From Plantago elongata (taxonomy: Eukaryota; Streptophyta; Magnoliopsida; Lamiales; Plantaginaceae), in NCBI GenBank assembly GCA_036897095.1, contig JAYMSP010000805.1:1-40921 (forward strand): DNA of 40,921 nt, read 5' to 3'. Below, piece by piece: positions 12,925 to 23,829 of the stretch. Within the stretch, counting starts at the first letter, position 1, and every line of letters starts with the position of its first letter. The translations under genes were made by a program, and so were the position numbers. Below the pieces are notes generated by a model. The model was given only the letters and a program-made list of their open reading frames with translations. It ran no database searches and had not been told where the DNA came from.

Positions 12925-13227
12925 CTTTGATTTGGAGAAGTCAAATTAAACCCTCATTTCATAAACTAACTCTTGTAGTTAAACAAACAAAATGGAGATG
13001 GAATTTGACGATAACCTAACTGATTGAGTTATATGTTTGAATTCTTGATTTTGAAGGACTACTTATCGTTTAGAAATTGAATAATACTGTAGCTTAGTGA
13101 ACCAAGAGATATGGAAGGAATGATGGCTTAATACAATTGGTTGCTGCTGCTTTCATGTCATCTTTCTTGGCTCTCAACTGCCGCTCGTTTGAAGATGTGG
13201 GCCAGCCACCATTTGGATCTACTCCCC
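12925..13227 (-). other. Upstream region of the rhodanese-like gene
   Basis: This should contain the promoter and 5' leader of the - strand gene that starts at 12924. I cannot single out a TATA box. On the - strand, about 13230 down to about 13090 is one open stretch of roughly 50 codons with a balanced amino-acid mix (…PNGGWPTSSNERQ…) ending in a stop. It may be a fragment of another gene, but I do not recognise it and do not call it. Confidence 0.4.
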
Positions 13228-13400
13228 CAGGGGTGTTCACCGGTTTAAAATCAGACCGTAACCGGTATCATGAAATTCTATTGCTCGGAAATCGATCTGG
13301 AAGCACACGATCTGGACTGGACCGAACCAGTTTGTTCCGGTCCAAAAATGGTTTGGGACCGTATAGACTGGATTATGTCCATAACTTTTTAAAGAAAAGG
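13228..13400 (+). mobile_element. Possible end fragment of a hAT-like transposon
   Basis: The stretch begins CAGGGGTGTTCACCGG and continues with repeated ACCGG, CCGGTCC and GGACC motifs. That resembles the start and subterminal repeats of plant hAT-family elements. No matching inverted end or target duplication was found downstream, so this would be a truncated copy; the right edge is a guess. The open frame that crosses it (13137-13418) is compositionally a by-product of these motifs. Confidence 0.3.
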
Positions 13401-13794
13401 AATTTTTTTTTTAATTAATGTGATCTTGACACTTGGACTTTCTCTGGAAACTATTTCGGCGTCGCTGCTTTTGACACCGTAGCTTTCAATGATTCAAGGG
13501 ACTTTCCGCTCACATACTAGAACACAAAAACGACCAGATAGGTTGTGGGTGAGACTAACCTGATGCAGGAAGATCCACAACAAGACACCTTAATGGATGC
13601 TGTCAAGATCGGGCTGAAGGAGGCAGATCTGCATCAAGGAAGAAAACCTACCTATGCTTATAAATTATACGACATTACAGTATATGACGATGTTTATGTG
13701 GACAAAGATAGGACGTAGGTGGAATGTGGCATGATCAAATGCGTTGATGCTTCAATCGAAATCTCGTTCAAGCAAGTGATTCTAGCACAAGAAC

Positions 13795-14528
13795 TAGGGG
13801 TGTGCAAAACACCCACCCGTCCGACCCACCTGCGCAAACCGCCCTCCTTTCACCCGCACCTGCCAATTAATTTTTTTATAAAATGTGTGATGAGTTAAAA
13901 AAATGTTCATCCACCACTACCACTAGTGGGTAGGTGGTGGGTTGGATGTGTGCAGCCCGCCACCCACCCGTCATTTTTATGTAGATATATATTTATAAAT
14001 TTATGAATAGGTAGACTCACCGGTTAGAGAAATTGTCTCTTTGCTTATGCCGTTGAGTATATATGTATGGTTTAAATGAGTTATATCTCTTCTCTTTAAG
14101 CAATATATCATCTTCATTTTTGTACTCGCCTTTCGTTATTCTCATATTATGTCATGTATTGAAGTAAAATAACGCTAGTTGCCACTTCTCGGGTAAACAT
14201 TTCATCCACTACGTAATTTCTTTTGAATTACGTAAAGAAGGGAAACTACTTCAAAAGAATTATTGTCCTCTTTGTTCCGAACATGCTCTTTCTTGTCAAA
14301 TTTTTTTCTCGTGCATCTACTTCAACAAAAGTTGCATGTTTTTAACTACATCTTTTTTTAATAAATTCACCCGCCAATCCGTCCACGCCCGTAATTTTTA
14401 TCACCCGAACCGTCACGGGTTGAAAAAATATTCCACCCACTGCGAGTTATAGTTATAATCACCCGCCATAAGTGGGTTGGTTTGAATTTTTGTTAAAACC
14501 CGTCTACACCCGCTCACGCTCACCCCTA
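13795..14528. mobile_element. 734-bp non-autonomous hAT-type element
   Basis: The element begins TAGGGGTG and ends CACCCCTA, perfect 8-base terminal inverted repeats. It is flanked by the perfect 8-bp target duplication ACAAGAAC (13787-13794 and 14529-14536). An 8-bp duplication with such ends is diagnostic of the hAT superfamily. The interior is rich in CACCCGCC and GTGGGT subterminal motifs and holds no transposase frame, so it would depend on a transposase supplied elsewhere. Removing it and one target copy rejoins the LINE-3 ORF1 frame (…LAQEL-KTKIK…), showing that it landed inside an older LINE. Confidence 0.93.
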
Positions 14529-15017
14529 ACAAGAACTTAAGACTAAAATCAAGCATCAATGAAGGATGTGATTATCATCAAAGTCTTAGGCAAACCTTAG
14601 TTCTACCCTACCCTAGTTGGGAAACTTGACCTCATGTTGCGATTGAATGGGGACGCAAAAATGCTTGACCTGGGTCATAATTGCTACTGCTTTAAAGGTG
14701 TTTCTGAAGCCAAACAAGACTTGATCATGACCAGTGGCCCTTGGCAACTCAGTCTCAATCAGGAAGTGGAGACCCAACTTCTGGGCTGATAATGATCGTA
14801 TTTAAACATCTATTACTTGGGTACGAATTTTAAATCTGCCCATTGAGTACTTCTGGGAGTCAATCATCCAATCTCTTGCAACTTGTATCGGCGATGCGGT
14901 TAAAATTGACGGCAACACATTTAATGCTAAATGAGGGAAATTTGCACGCTTTTGCGTTCAAATCGATTTACACGTGCCTCTTGAGCTTGGTGTGTGTGTG
15001 TGTGTAGATGGCACGAT

Positions 15018-15803
15018 CTTTCAAGTGGTTTATAAAATCTACCATCAATTTGCTATAACTACGGTAGTGCGGATCACCAAACAAAAGATTGTAGTACCAA
15101 AACTCACGAATCACCGGGGACTCCAAAACCGGTAGACAAGATACATGAATCGTACCACGATAGTGGGAATGCATCAATTGAATGGCTAGTCGATAAGGCT
15201 AAGAACAAAGAATTTGGAGAATGGATTACCTTTCAGAGGAGGAAGAAGCAATTTCCAACCGGGAAGGGAAATCAGGCCCCCCAGGGGTACAACCCCAAAG
15301 CCCAGAATCATGGAAAGGCGAAAGTGACAAATCACAATTCGAATCATACTGGGTCTCCCAATAGTACTGGAACTCTAGTAGTCGATCTATCCAAGGATTC
15401 TAATGATGGGAGTCCACACACACTGAATAAGGAAGCTACAGGCACACGTACATTGCCCCGTACGTATATTGCTTCTGATTGGAATTTGAGAGTTGCTAAC
15501 TTTAAAATGAGAACTAGAAAACTAGTTTTTCGGGATCCTCCTCAAGCTGGCTTTGTAAAGTTAAATACTGATGGTGCTTTTTCTCATGATACTGCTCAAG
15601 CTTCATGTGAGGGAATTATTAGAGATGAGCAACGCAGAATCTTGTTGGCTTTTACTCAATTTATTGGTCAAACTTCCATTCTTGAGGGTGAACTAATGGG
15701 TATTTGGTTGGGGCTTAATTGGTGCAAAGATTATGATTGGATGGATGTGCAATTGGAATCTAACTCCCTCTTAGCTATTAATATGATAATCAGTCAAAAT
15801 TGA
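15018..15803 (+). pseudogene. LINE-3 zinc-knuckle and RNase H remnant
   Basis: One open frame reads through a CCHC zinc knuckle, CYNYGSADHQTKDC near 15051, whose second Cys has become Tyr. It continues into EFGEWITFQRRKKQ (a common LINE ORF1 motif) and a Ser/Thr/Asn-rich linker. An RNase H domain follows, starting near PPQAGFVKLNTDGAF (about 15537). The catalytic-type Asp of NTDGA and a Glu in LEGELMG are present. The frame stops at 15803, but recognisable RNase H tail sequence (FREGNKAVD, then QEHQSSETF) continues to about 16030 in shifted frames. The Met at 15324 is an internal codon and not a gene start. Confidence 0.75.
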
Positions 15804-16033
15804 TTTTCTATTGGAAGGTTTGTTTGTTAATTGGTAAGATCAAGCACATTATGCAAGGAATGATTGATGTTCCTTCACACCTATTTAGAGAAAGGGAATA
15901 AAGCAGTTGACTAGTTAGTTGATTATGCCCAGGAACATCAATCTTCTGAAACTTTTCACCCAGGTGAATTCCCTATCTTACTGAGAAAGATTACCTTCCT
16001 TGATAGAAAATATACTCCCTATGTTAGATTATG

Positions 16034-16637
16034 TAATGGTGTTTGATTGTATTATCTGGTTGTATGTTTCTGATGACTTCAGGTCATTTGTTTATCTTTT
16101 AAGTTTAGGAGAGTCTACTACCAAAAAAAGTATATATGGTAGAAAAAAATGAGAGGACAAAAAAAGATTAAGAATATGTGCTTGCATCCAGTGAGAAAAA
16201 AGCAGTTGGATATTCTGAACTTAAAAAAGAGAGAAAAAAGTAGGCTTCTTGTTGATTTCTTTATCTTTGTGCTCTGGTGGAGGTTTATGCTTAGGTCCAA
16301 GCTCCTTTGCGAGGTTAAATCTGACTTTGAGTTTCTAGCTGAGTTTAACTCTTGTCTATTGAACTTTTTGGAAGTCTATTGTTGGGGTATTAAGCTATTG
16401 TTCTGCTATAACTTCACATGTATTTCTAGTCTTTTGATGAGATCTAACTTCTGCAATTTGACTATGATGAATTCTCATTCTGAGTCTAATAGGTTCTACA
16501 AGTTCTGATCCATGATTTGTCTATTTTTTGGGTTATGTATCGTTTTATCCTTTTATTTTTATCAAGTGGCCCTTTAAACAGAACATAGGGCGTCTCTCCT
16601 GTCTAAAAAAAAAAGCTGGTAAAAAGAAAGAGATTTT
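16034..16637. other. Spacer between LINE-3 and LINE-1A, no gene seen
   Basis: The sequence is AT-rich with several A runs (for example 16604-16613). The opposing open frames at 16118-16300 and 16149-16508 have low-complexity products and no domain. The last bases hold the 5' target duplication of LINE-1A (16638-16649). I see nothing else here. Confidence 0.6.
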
Positions 16638-16649
16638 GAAAGACAATAA
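16638..16649. repeat. 5' target-site duplication of LINE-1A
   Basis: GAAAGACAATAA here recurs as GAAAGACAACAA at 22999-23010, directly after the A-rich tail of LINE-1A (11 of 12 bases). It recurs perfectly at 33703-33714 after the tail of the second copy, LINE-1B. The match defines the ends of the original insertion. Confidence 0.8.
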
Positions 16650-17150
16650 GGCTCCCAAATTCTCTCTTCTTGAGAGCTCCCCTCTCTAGGCTAGAGATTG
16701 AGCTCTTACTTATTGTAAGTCTCAATCTTGATTCACCTTCACACACAATCACAATCATCGTTAAACCTTAACCTTGTGAGCTCTCATTCCATAACTGTCG
16801 AGTGACTGTGAGGCCATATATGCTTTTGCCGAGTGGTTCTAGTTTGGGCATAAGATTCGGTCAATTTGTTCTGCTTGTTCATGTTTGCTTTGTCATTTTA
16901 ATTCAAAATTTTGAAATAAGATTTTTTAACATAAACCGGTCCTGCCATTTTTTTTGATCTTATCTCATAGGATTCTCTCATTTTTTCGGTCATTCTATAT
17001 TCATAATCCTTTTCTTTACCTACCCTTTCAATCTGGTGCTTGGAGTGTCGTTTATTTCCTTTTGTGCTGTGATTTTTCAGGAAAGCTTTGTTGATCATTT
17101 GACCCCGTTCACTCATAGTATTAATCGCTTCATTCGTCTATGGACTCAGT

Positions 17151-18879
17151 ATGGCTGATATGGAGGATTCATTGTTGGAATTGAGTATGAAGTTAAGCTT
17201 GACTGATTCAGAAGCACATCAGGTTAGGATTCCGGAGGAGGTATGGAGTACTTCGGCTATTGACCATGGGAGATGTTTAGTGGGCAGGGTGTTATCACGT
17301 AAGTCCATTAATTACGTTCGAACGCACCATACTAGGCAGTTGGAATGTTCGTCGTGGGGTTTTGATTCATAAGGTTGGGGAGGATAGGCTCTTGTTCAAA
17401 TTTGAGACTGAATATGATTTGAATCGAAATGTGTCGGGTGGCCTTTGGTCATTCGACAAAAACCTTGTCGTTCTTAGTAAGTTGCAGTCGTGTGACGACC
17501 CTTTATTGGTTGATCTTAAGCACTATGAGGTATGTGTTCAAGCCACTGGGGTGCCGGTACAATTAATGCATGCGCCGATGGCCAAGTTATTGGGAGATAG
17601 TATGGGAAAATACGTTGATATAGACAACTCACATACTAAAGGTTTTTGGGAGCAACACTACGTTGTCGTGTTCGTATTGATATTACGCATCCCCTACGAC
17701 GTATGATTATGGTGGCAGGTCCAAATGATCAAGAGATTCAAGTCCATCTGTCTTACGAGAGGTTTCCCAATTTATGTTACTTTTGTGGCATTATCGGTCA
17801 CTTGGTGCGAGATTGTCATAGTGCGATTGAATACGTGAAGCTCAAGGGGGAAATTCCGGATGATAAACTACCATATGGGGATTGGCTAAGGACTCATGTC
17901 AATGCTCAAAATCCTAAGTATGTTAATGGGAGCCTGCAAAAGTCTAATTCTACTCATCCTCCTCTGTATCCTCACGTGGTTAACACCAGACGGCCATTGT
18001 CTATTTGGGGTGGTGTTTCGTCAGATCCGATTAAGGGTAGCAAGGAGAATGCGGGAAATTTTTCAAATTTTGAACCTGTTGCAGTTACGGAGAAGCTGGC
18101 GCAATCAGTGGCCACGAATATTGAAATGCAGGGGAGTAACGAAAAAGGCAAGGAAATTATGAGTATGGAGGAGGTTATTTTGTGAGAAAGTTGCATGGAC
18201 TCTGGTGATGGGGTCAACTTTAGTCAGCCTGTAAACAATCCTGATTCTTGCTCTACCCAAATTATTCCCTTCCTTGAACAATAACTCACGTAGCTAGGAA
18301 AATGTTGGCCCAAATCTTGACTCCACTGCAACCCATAACCACTAACAACTTGTACCACTGTCTATACTTATGAAATTAATCCCAACTACATTGGGGTACC
18401 CGACTCACCCAACCGGAACCACTGACTACCCGACCCAACTTACCATACACGTCCCCCCACTGCCTACTATCATCAGCCCACATAACATGGATTCTCTCAT
18501 GAGTGACACCCGCCGTATTTTCCATAAATACTTGACGTCCATTATCCCTCTACCCAACTCTTCTTCCAAGCAGCCCAGAGCCAAAAAAGCCCAATCCCGT
18601 ACTAGCAAATCCAAATTTAGAGCTCAATCTGTAGTACCAGCTGAGCATATGCAAGACAATGGAGTGGAGCCGTTAGTTAGGAAGAAAAGAGGAAGGCAAG
18701 ACGGTAGTGGGAAGAGCAAGTCATAGGACAGTGGGATAGATCGTCGGGAATTTAATGATAAGGAGAATGAGGATGGTAATATTAGTTGCAATAAATCCCG
18801 TGTTGACATGGATAGTGAAACAAGTTTAATGATTGTACCAGAGGCGGAAAGTACTAGGCACCTTTGCCTATACCAATGA
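17151..18879 (+). pseudogene. LINE-1A ORF1 (DUF4283-like, CCHC zinc knuckle), broken
   Basis: ORF1 products bind the element RNA. The conceptual protein starts MADMEDSLLELSMKL at 17151, shifts frame near 17310-17360 and again near 17640-17700. It carries an intact CCHC knuckle, CYFCGIIGHLVRDC (about 17777-17818). A stop occurs at about 18183, and a late segment (18370-18879) has Lys/Arg-rich patches such as VRKKRGRQ, with one internal stop at 18724. The final in-frame TGA at 18877-18879 overlaps the ATG of ORF2 as ATGA. At least two frameshifts and two premature stops make it a pseudogene. Confidence 0.82.
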
Positions 18880-21800
18880 GTTGTCTCAATTGGAACTGTC
18901 ATGGTTTGGGGAACCTTTGGACAGTTCGTGCATTAGTACATCTGTTAAAAGATTTCAACCCGACCCTGGTCTTCCTTATGGAGACCAAATTGGACGAGTT
19001 TGGTATTGATGCTTTAAACGATAAGTTCAACATGTTTGGTATTGGTGTTGCTAGTCAGGATCATTCGGGCGGTCTTGCGTTGTTATGGGATAAGCAAAGT
19101 TCGGTAAGTATTGTGAGTTATAGTTGACACCACATTGGTGTGAATGTGGATATTGTTGGTAGTGGAATTATGTGGAGCTTCACAGGTTTTTATGGGGAAC
19201 CTGATCATGCTCGCAAGAAGGAGACTTGGAATGTATTGAAAAGGTTGGGTACGATGTCTACTACGGAATGGTTGGTTATGGGTGACTTCAACGATATTTT
19301 GCAACATAGTGAAAAGCTTGGGGGCCCTCTAACGCTGGAGTGGCATTTACGAGATTTTCGGAAAACTTGATCATAATGCTTTAGTGGATTTGGGTTATAT
19401 TGGTTACCCCTACACCTGGTCAGACCGTAGGGAATCTGAGGCTAATACTAAATTTCGTTTAGACAGAGTAGTGGCTACTACACAATGGAAAAATATCTTC
19501 CCTTCTACTGTGATAAAACATATCACGTGTAGACGTTCATACCATATGCCTCTTCTTGCCTAATTATTCTGCCCCTCTCCTCGCACAGTAAGACCAAAGA
19601 AAATTTTCCGTTTTGAATCTATTTGGGTGAACAAAGGCGACTGTGCTCACGCAATTCGGGACTCTTGGTGAGACGATCTTCTGGTAGATGTCAATCTGCA
19701 ACAGTGCTCTATTGGCTTAGCAAATTGGAGTTGAGTCTCCATTCCGAATGTTGTGAAGGAAATCGAGATAGTGAATTAGGAATTGGAACGATTGCAGCGA
19801 TTACCCTTCTCTGCGGCTGTTAAGGCAGAGGAAATGAAATTGAAGCTCGACGTGGAAAACATGTTAGATAGTGAGAAGGCCCTGTGGAACAAAGGGTAAA
19901 GACGCAGTAGTTGGTCAATGACGACCGTAATACCAGTTTCTTTCACACCCAGGTGACCAAAATAGCCCAGCGGAATGCCATTAATGGATTGCGGGATGCA
20001 GATGGTAACTTGAGGGAGTCGGTTTCAGACATGGTCAGATAGCAGTTCAATATTTTGAATCAATTTTTGAGAGCAGGAATACTACTAGTGCGGAGATTGA
20101 TGCAGTGATTAATACTATGGGTCTAAAAGTGGATTAGTCAATCAACATGGATCTTTCTCGAGAATTCACTCCTCAAGAGGTACGTACTGCACTTTTTGAT
20201 ATGTTTCCTACTAAATCCCCTGGCCCTGATGGTTTACCAACTCTTTTTATCAGAAATTTTGGCATGTAGTTGGTAAAAATGTGACTACCAGTATACTTGA
20301 TATCATGAATAAACAAACTTTGAACCCAAAATTAAACTATACTCAAATTGTCCTTCTCCCTAAATGTCAGGCCCAGAATTGATGTCTCAATTCCGCCCCA
20401 TTAATTTAAGTAATGTCATTATCAAAGTGGCTTCCAAAGCCATTATCATCAGACTTACACCTCACATGAATACTATCAAAGCTGAGACCCAATCTTCTTT
20501 TGTGCCTAATCATCTAATCACTGATAATGTGTTAGTTTCCTATGAGATAAATTATTTTTTGAAAAGAAAAACTAAAGGCAGAGATGTGTACATGGCTTTG
20601 AAACTTGATATGAGTAAGGCTTACAACTGAGTTGAGTGGCCCTTTCTTGAACATTTGTTAGTCAATTTTGGTTCTGAGCATTGTTTCATCTATCTTATCA
20701 TGCTCTGTGTGCAAACCATTTCATATTCTTTTAATATTAATCGACACTTCTTTGGTCATATTGAGCCTAGAAAGGGTATTAGACAGGGAGATCCTTTATC
20801 TTCTAACTTGTTCTTGTTCTATACTGAGGCTTTTAGTGCTTTGATTTCTGATGCGGAGAGTAGGGGGCTGTTGAGAGGGGTTGATGTGAGTCCGTCTGCT
20901 CCTAGAGTCTCTGATTTACTGTCTACTGACGATACCCTGATTTTATGTGAGGATACTAGAGAGGCAGTCACTTACATTAGTGACATTTTATACCATTATA
21001 TTTAGCTTCAGGGCATGTTTTTAATTTGGAGAAGTCTACTGCTATTTTTAGTAGAAATGTGGGGAGTGAGATGGTGGAGAAGGTGAGGGGTTCTTACCAA
21101 TTAGGGTTGTGGAGAAACATGATAAATATTTGGAGCTCTCTACGGAGATGGGTAGATCTAAGAGGGAGGTGTTTAGTTGGATTAGAGAGCGTGTGTGGGC
21201 TAAAACGCAAGGCTTTGGGGCCAAGCATCTTTCTAAGGTGGGTAAGGAGGTTATGATTATGTCCATTTTGCAATCTATTCCCACCTATGTCATCGGTTAC
21301 TTTACACTCCCATTATTTACTTCATGAGCTTGAGATGATTATTGCATGATTCTTTTGGGGAGATGGGAACAATCATAAAATCCATTGGGTTAAGTGGGAT
21401 ACTTTGTGTGATAGTTAGAAAGATGGGGGCATGGGATTTAGGGACCTCAAATCCATTAATCTTGCAATGTTGGGTAAACAACTTTGGTGTATTATGGATA
21501 ACTCGGATTCCCTTTTAAGTCGAGAGATGAAAGCTAAATACTTTCCATCCTGTGATTTGTTAGATACCCTGCATAATAATAATGCATCTTATACCCGGAA
21601 GAGCTTAATGGAAGCGATGGGAGTTATTAATGAAGGTATCGTATAGAGAATTGGTAATGGTTCCCGTGTTAGTGTGTGGAATGACAATTGGATTCCGAGG
21701 GATGCTAATAGGAACCATTCCTTCCTGATATGTTCAATTTTGGTAACATTTCTATGAGCAATTTGCTGAACATTGAAGGCAGTGGTTGGGACCAAAACAT

Positions 21801-22913
21801 TCTCCATGTTCTATTCTGGCAGGAGGACATTGATTATATACAGCAGATTCATGTGGGCAGTTTCCAGTCAGTCGACACTAGGAGATGGGATTTTAGTCGT
21901 AATGGGTATAATTCAGTGCGTTTGGCCTATCCTGTTGCTAGACGGCTTAAGAAAACAATTCAGAACCCCACAGTTGCTTCTAGTTCGACTAGGACAGTAA
22001 GAGATTGGACTTCTATTTGGAAGCTTGCCATCCCAAATAAAGTCAAGGTTTTGTCTTCTAGGGACTTATTCAAAATGGTTTACCCACTGTTAATAATTTG
22101 GCTCGACATAATATTCCAGTTGATGTTGTGTGTCCTGTGTGTAAAGAAGGGGGTGAATCTATTTTACATGCCTTTTTGTTGTGCCCCTTTGGTTGATGAT
22201 TCTGGGCTACTTCCGATTATCCTACTAATATTTTTATGGATGATGTGACTGATGTGTGGGACTGGGTATCTAATGTTCGACAGGTTCTTTCTCGTCGGAT
22301 GCTGCCCCGCTTTGTTGTTTGTTGCTGGTTCTTATGGAAAAACAGGAATGGGATGATTCATGGTTCTCCCCCACGTGATGCTATGGAATTAGCAGAGTCT
22401 GCCCGCTCTTTCCTACATCGGTTCCAGGAAGCTCGAGCCCAGTTTACGATTCCGCACCCACGAGAATCCCCTACTACTTGGACATTACCTCCATATCCTG
22501 CAGTCAAGATTAATGTCGATGCCTCGTTCTCAATCCATACACAAAGAGTAGGTATTAGTGTAGTGACACGAGATAGTTCGGGACATGTACTTTCTTGGAA
22601 AAGAAGTCGTATTCTATTGTCCTGAAGTTGCGAAAACATTGGATGTGGTAAAAGGGATTCAATTGGCTTTGGATAGAGGCTAGACTCATGTGTTGATAGA
22701 GAGCGACTGCAGCTTTTAGTGGTGAAGCAAATCAACTCAACAATGCCTTGTTTAACTCTCGTTGGCCATTTCATCGAGTTTATTAACTCTAATACTTGTA
22801 ATTTTACTTGTATTTTGTTTATTCATATTATGCGTTCCGCCAACACTGTGGAACACTTGTTAGCTCCAAGAGTAGATCAGAATAGCGCGGATGATGGTTC
22901 TCTTCTGTTCTGA
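18876..22913 (+). pseudogene. LINE-1A ORF2 (endonuclease, reverse transcriptase, RNase H), broken
   Basis: Starting MSCLNWNCHGLGN, the product shows the endonuclease with METK, GFYGE and MGDFN; the expected SDH motif reads SYH near 19540. The reverse transcriptase follows, with MSQFRPINLSNV near 20380, motif A (ALKLDMSKAYN near 20600), motif B (GIRQGDPLSSNLF near 20780) and STDD in place of the usual FADD near 20925. Then come GKEVMIMSILQSIPTYV near 21245, a zf-RVT-like region (about 21890-22200) and RNase H (VKINVDASF near 22505 to LLAPRVDQN near 22880). Stops occur for example at 19125, 20628, 21416 and 22682, and there are several frameshifts. No active product is expected. Confidence 0.85.
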
Positions 22914-22998
22914 GGATGATTTCCTCTTTGATGCACTGTACTCTGATTTTCATTATAATAAATGATATCCTATTTCCTCAAAAAAAAATAAAAATAAA

Positions 22999-23010
22999 GA
23001 AAGACAACAA
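22999..23010. repeat. 3' target-site duplication of LINE-1A
   Basis: GAAAGACAACAA follows the A-rich LINE tail and matches GAAAGACAATAA at 16638-16649 in 11 of 12 bases. The copy at 33703-33714 still has the unmutated form, so the one difference arose after the segmental duplication. Confidence 0.8.
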
Positions 23011-23829
23011 AAATTTTTGGTAAAAAGGTTACTTGCCTTGGCTGGATTGTCTAAAGAAAAAGAGGGAAAAAGCAGAGAGAAAAGAAAAGTAAGGTTTGGC
23101 TATCTAGTTTGGTAGCTAGATTGGGTTATCTATTTCAGTTTGTACATGGATAATTTGGGAAGTTGGTCTTGTCTTAGGGTAGATCATTTTAGGATGCTAA
23201 GAATTTTTCAGAGTTTTTTCTTTGTTAAATTTGGGTCTGTATCCTGGTTACATTGTAAGTTGGTAAGTTGTGGTCTTTATATCTGTAGATGCAGTGTGAT
23301 GTTTGTTGAAATTTGGAGGATTCTGTCTCTTAGGTTCCATTTATTGGTATATCTGGATTTTCCTGGCTTGGCAGATTCTTTTTCCATTTTACAGATTTCA
23401 ACTGCTATCTAGATTATTTTTTCTTCTTCAAAACTTGGTCTCATGTTTCATGCTTCAATAGTTCATCACTTTGGTCCGTCAAACTTGGTTGAATTTTCCT
23501 GATCATTTATGGAGACATTGCATATGCAGATGGACATGGTTGGATTACACTTAAACTACCTTCTAGTATCTTTTTTGGATGGTTGTCAAGTTGGCTGTAA
23601 TTTTCAAATTATGTCTTCTCCTTCTTCTAGTTCGGATAGTAACTCTTGTGATTGGATAGTCTGTTTTAGTATCAGTCTCATTGTGTATTGTAATATGAAA
23701 ATCCCTTGAAAAGGTTTTCTGACTTTGTTTTGAAATGATGACTGAAAGATCAACCAAAAGATGCAAACTTTCGTTTAACGTTTTGCTCAAAGTTTCTATG
23801 CGACAACTATTAACAGATTTTGATTTATG
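23011..23829. other. Duplicated spacer after LINE-1A, no gene seen
   Basis: T-rich sequence present again at about 33715-34520. Open frames here (for example 23140-23412 and 23509-23709) have counterparts in copy B, but these differ by frameshifts and show no domain, so they are not supported as genes. Its function is unknown. Confidence 0.55.

Larger units (their letters stand above)
13562..16033 (+). pseudogene. Degraded LINE (LINE-3): DUF4283-like ORF1 joined to RNase H
   Basis: From the ATG at 13562 the conceptual product reads as a plant L1-type LINE ORF1 (DUF4283 family). It has stops (for example near 13717) and at least one frameshift (near 14560). Typical landmarks are SGPWQLSLN near 14735, WVRILNLPIEY near 14820 and GKFARFCVQIDL near 14940. 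A damaged zinc knuckle and an RNase H domain follow. The endonuclease and reverse transcriptase that should lie between ORF1 and RNase H are absent, so a large internal deletion has joined them. A hAT-type element splits the ORF1 part at 13795-14528. The element cannot move on its own. Confidence 0.75.
16650..22998 (+). mobile_element. LINE-1A: near full-length, defective L1-type LINE
   Basis: A 6.3-kb non-LTR retrotransposon with all the expected parts in order. These are a 5' untranslated region (16650-17150), ORF1 with a DUF4283-like region and a CCHC knuckle, ORF2 with endonuclease, reverse transcriptase, zf-RVT-like region and RNase H, a short 3' region, and an A-rich tail (about 22980-22998). 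Target duplications flank it. Both ORFs carry multiple stops and frameshifts, so it is dead. The part from 17700 onward lies in the tandem segmental duplication and has a second copy at 28523-33702. Confidence 0.88.

Noticed and set aside
13137..13418. 93-codon + strand frame
   Set aside because: It spans the putative gene fragment on the other strand and hAT-like CCGG motifs. The product shows no domain.
14983..15005. GT dinucleotide tract
   Set aside because: It is a short ordinary microsatellite within the LINE-3 remnant, with no further signal.
15324..15803. 159-codon frame as an independent gene
   Set aside because: Its product is a LINE ORF1 linker joined to RNase H, the frame is open upstream of the Met, and decayed LINE sequence flanks both sides.
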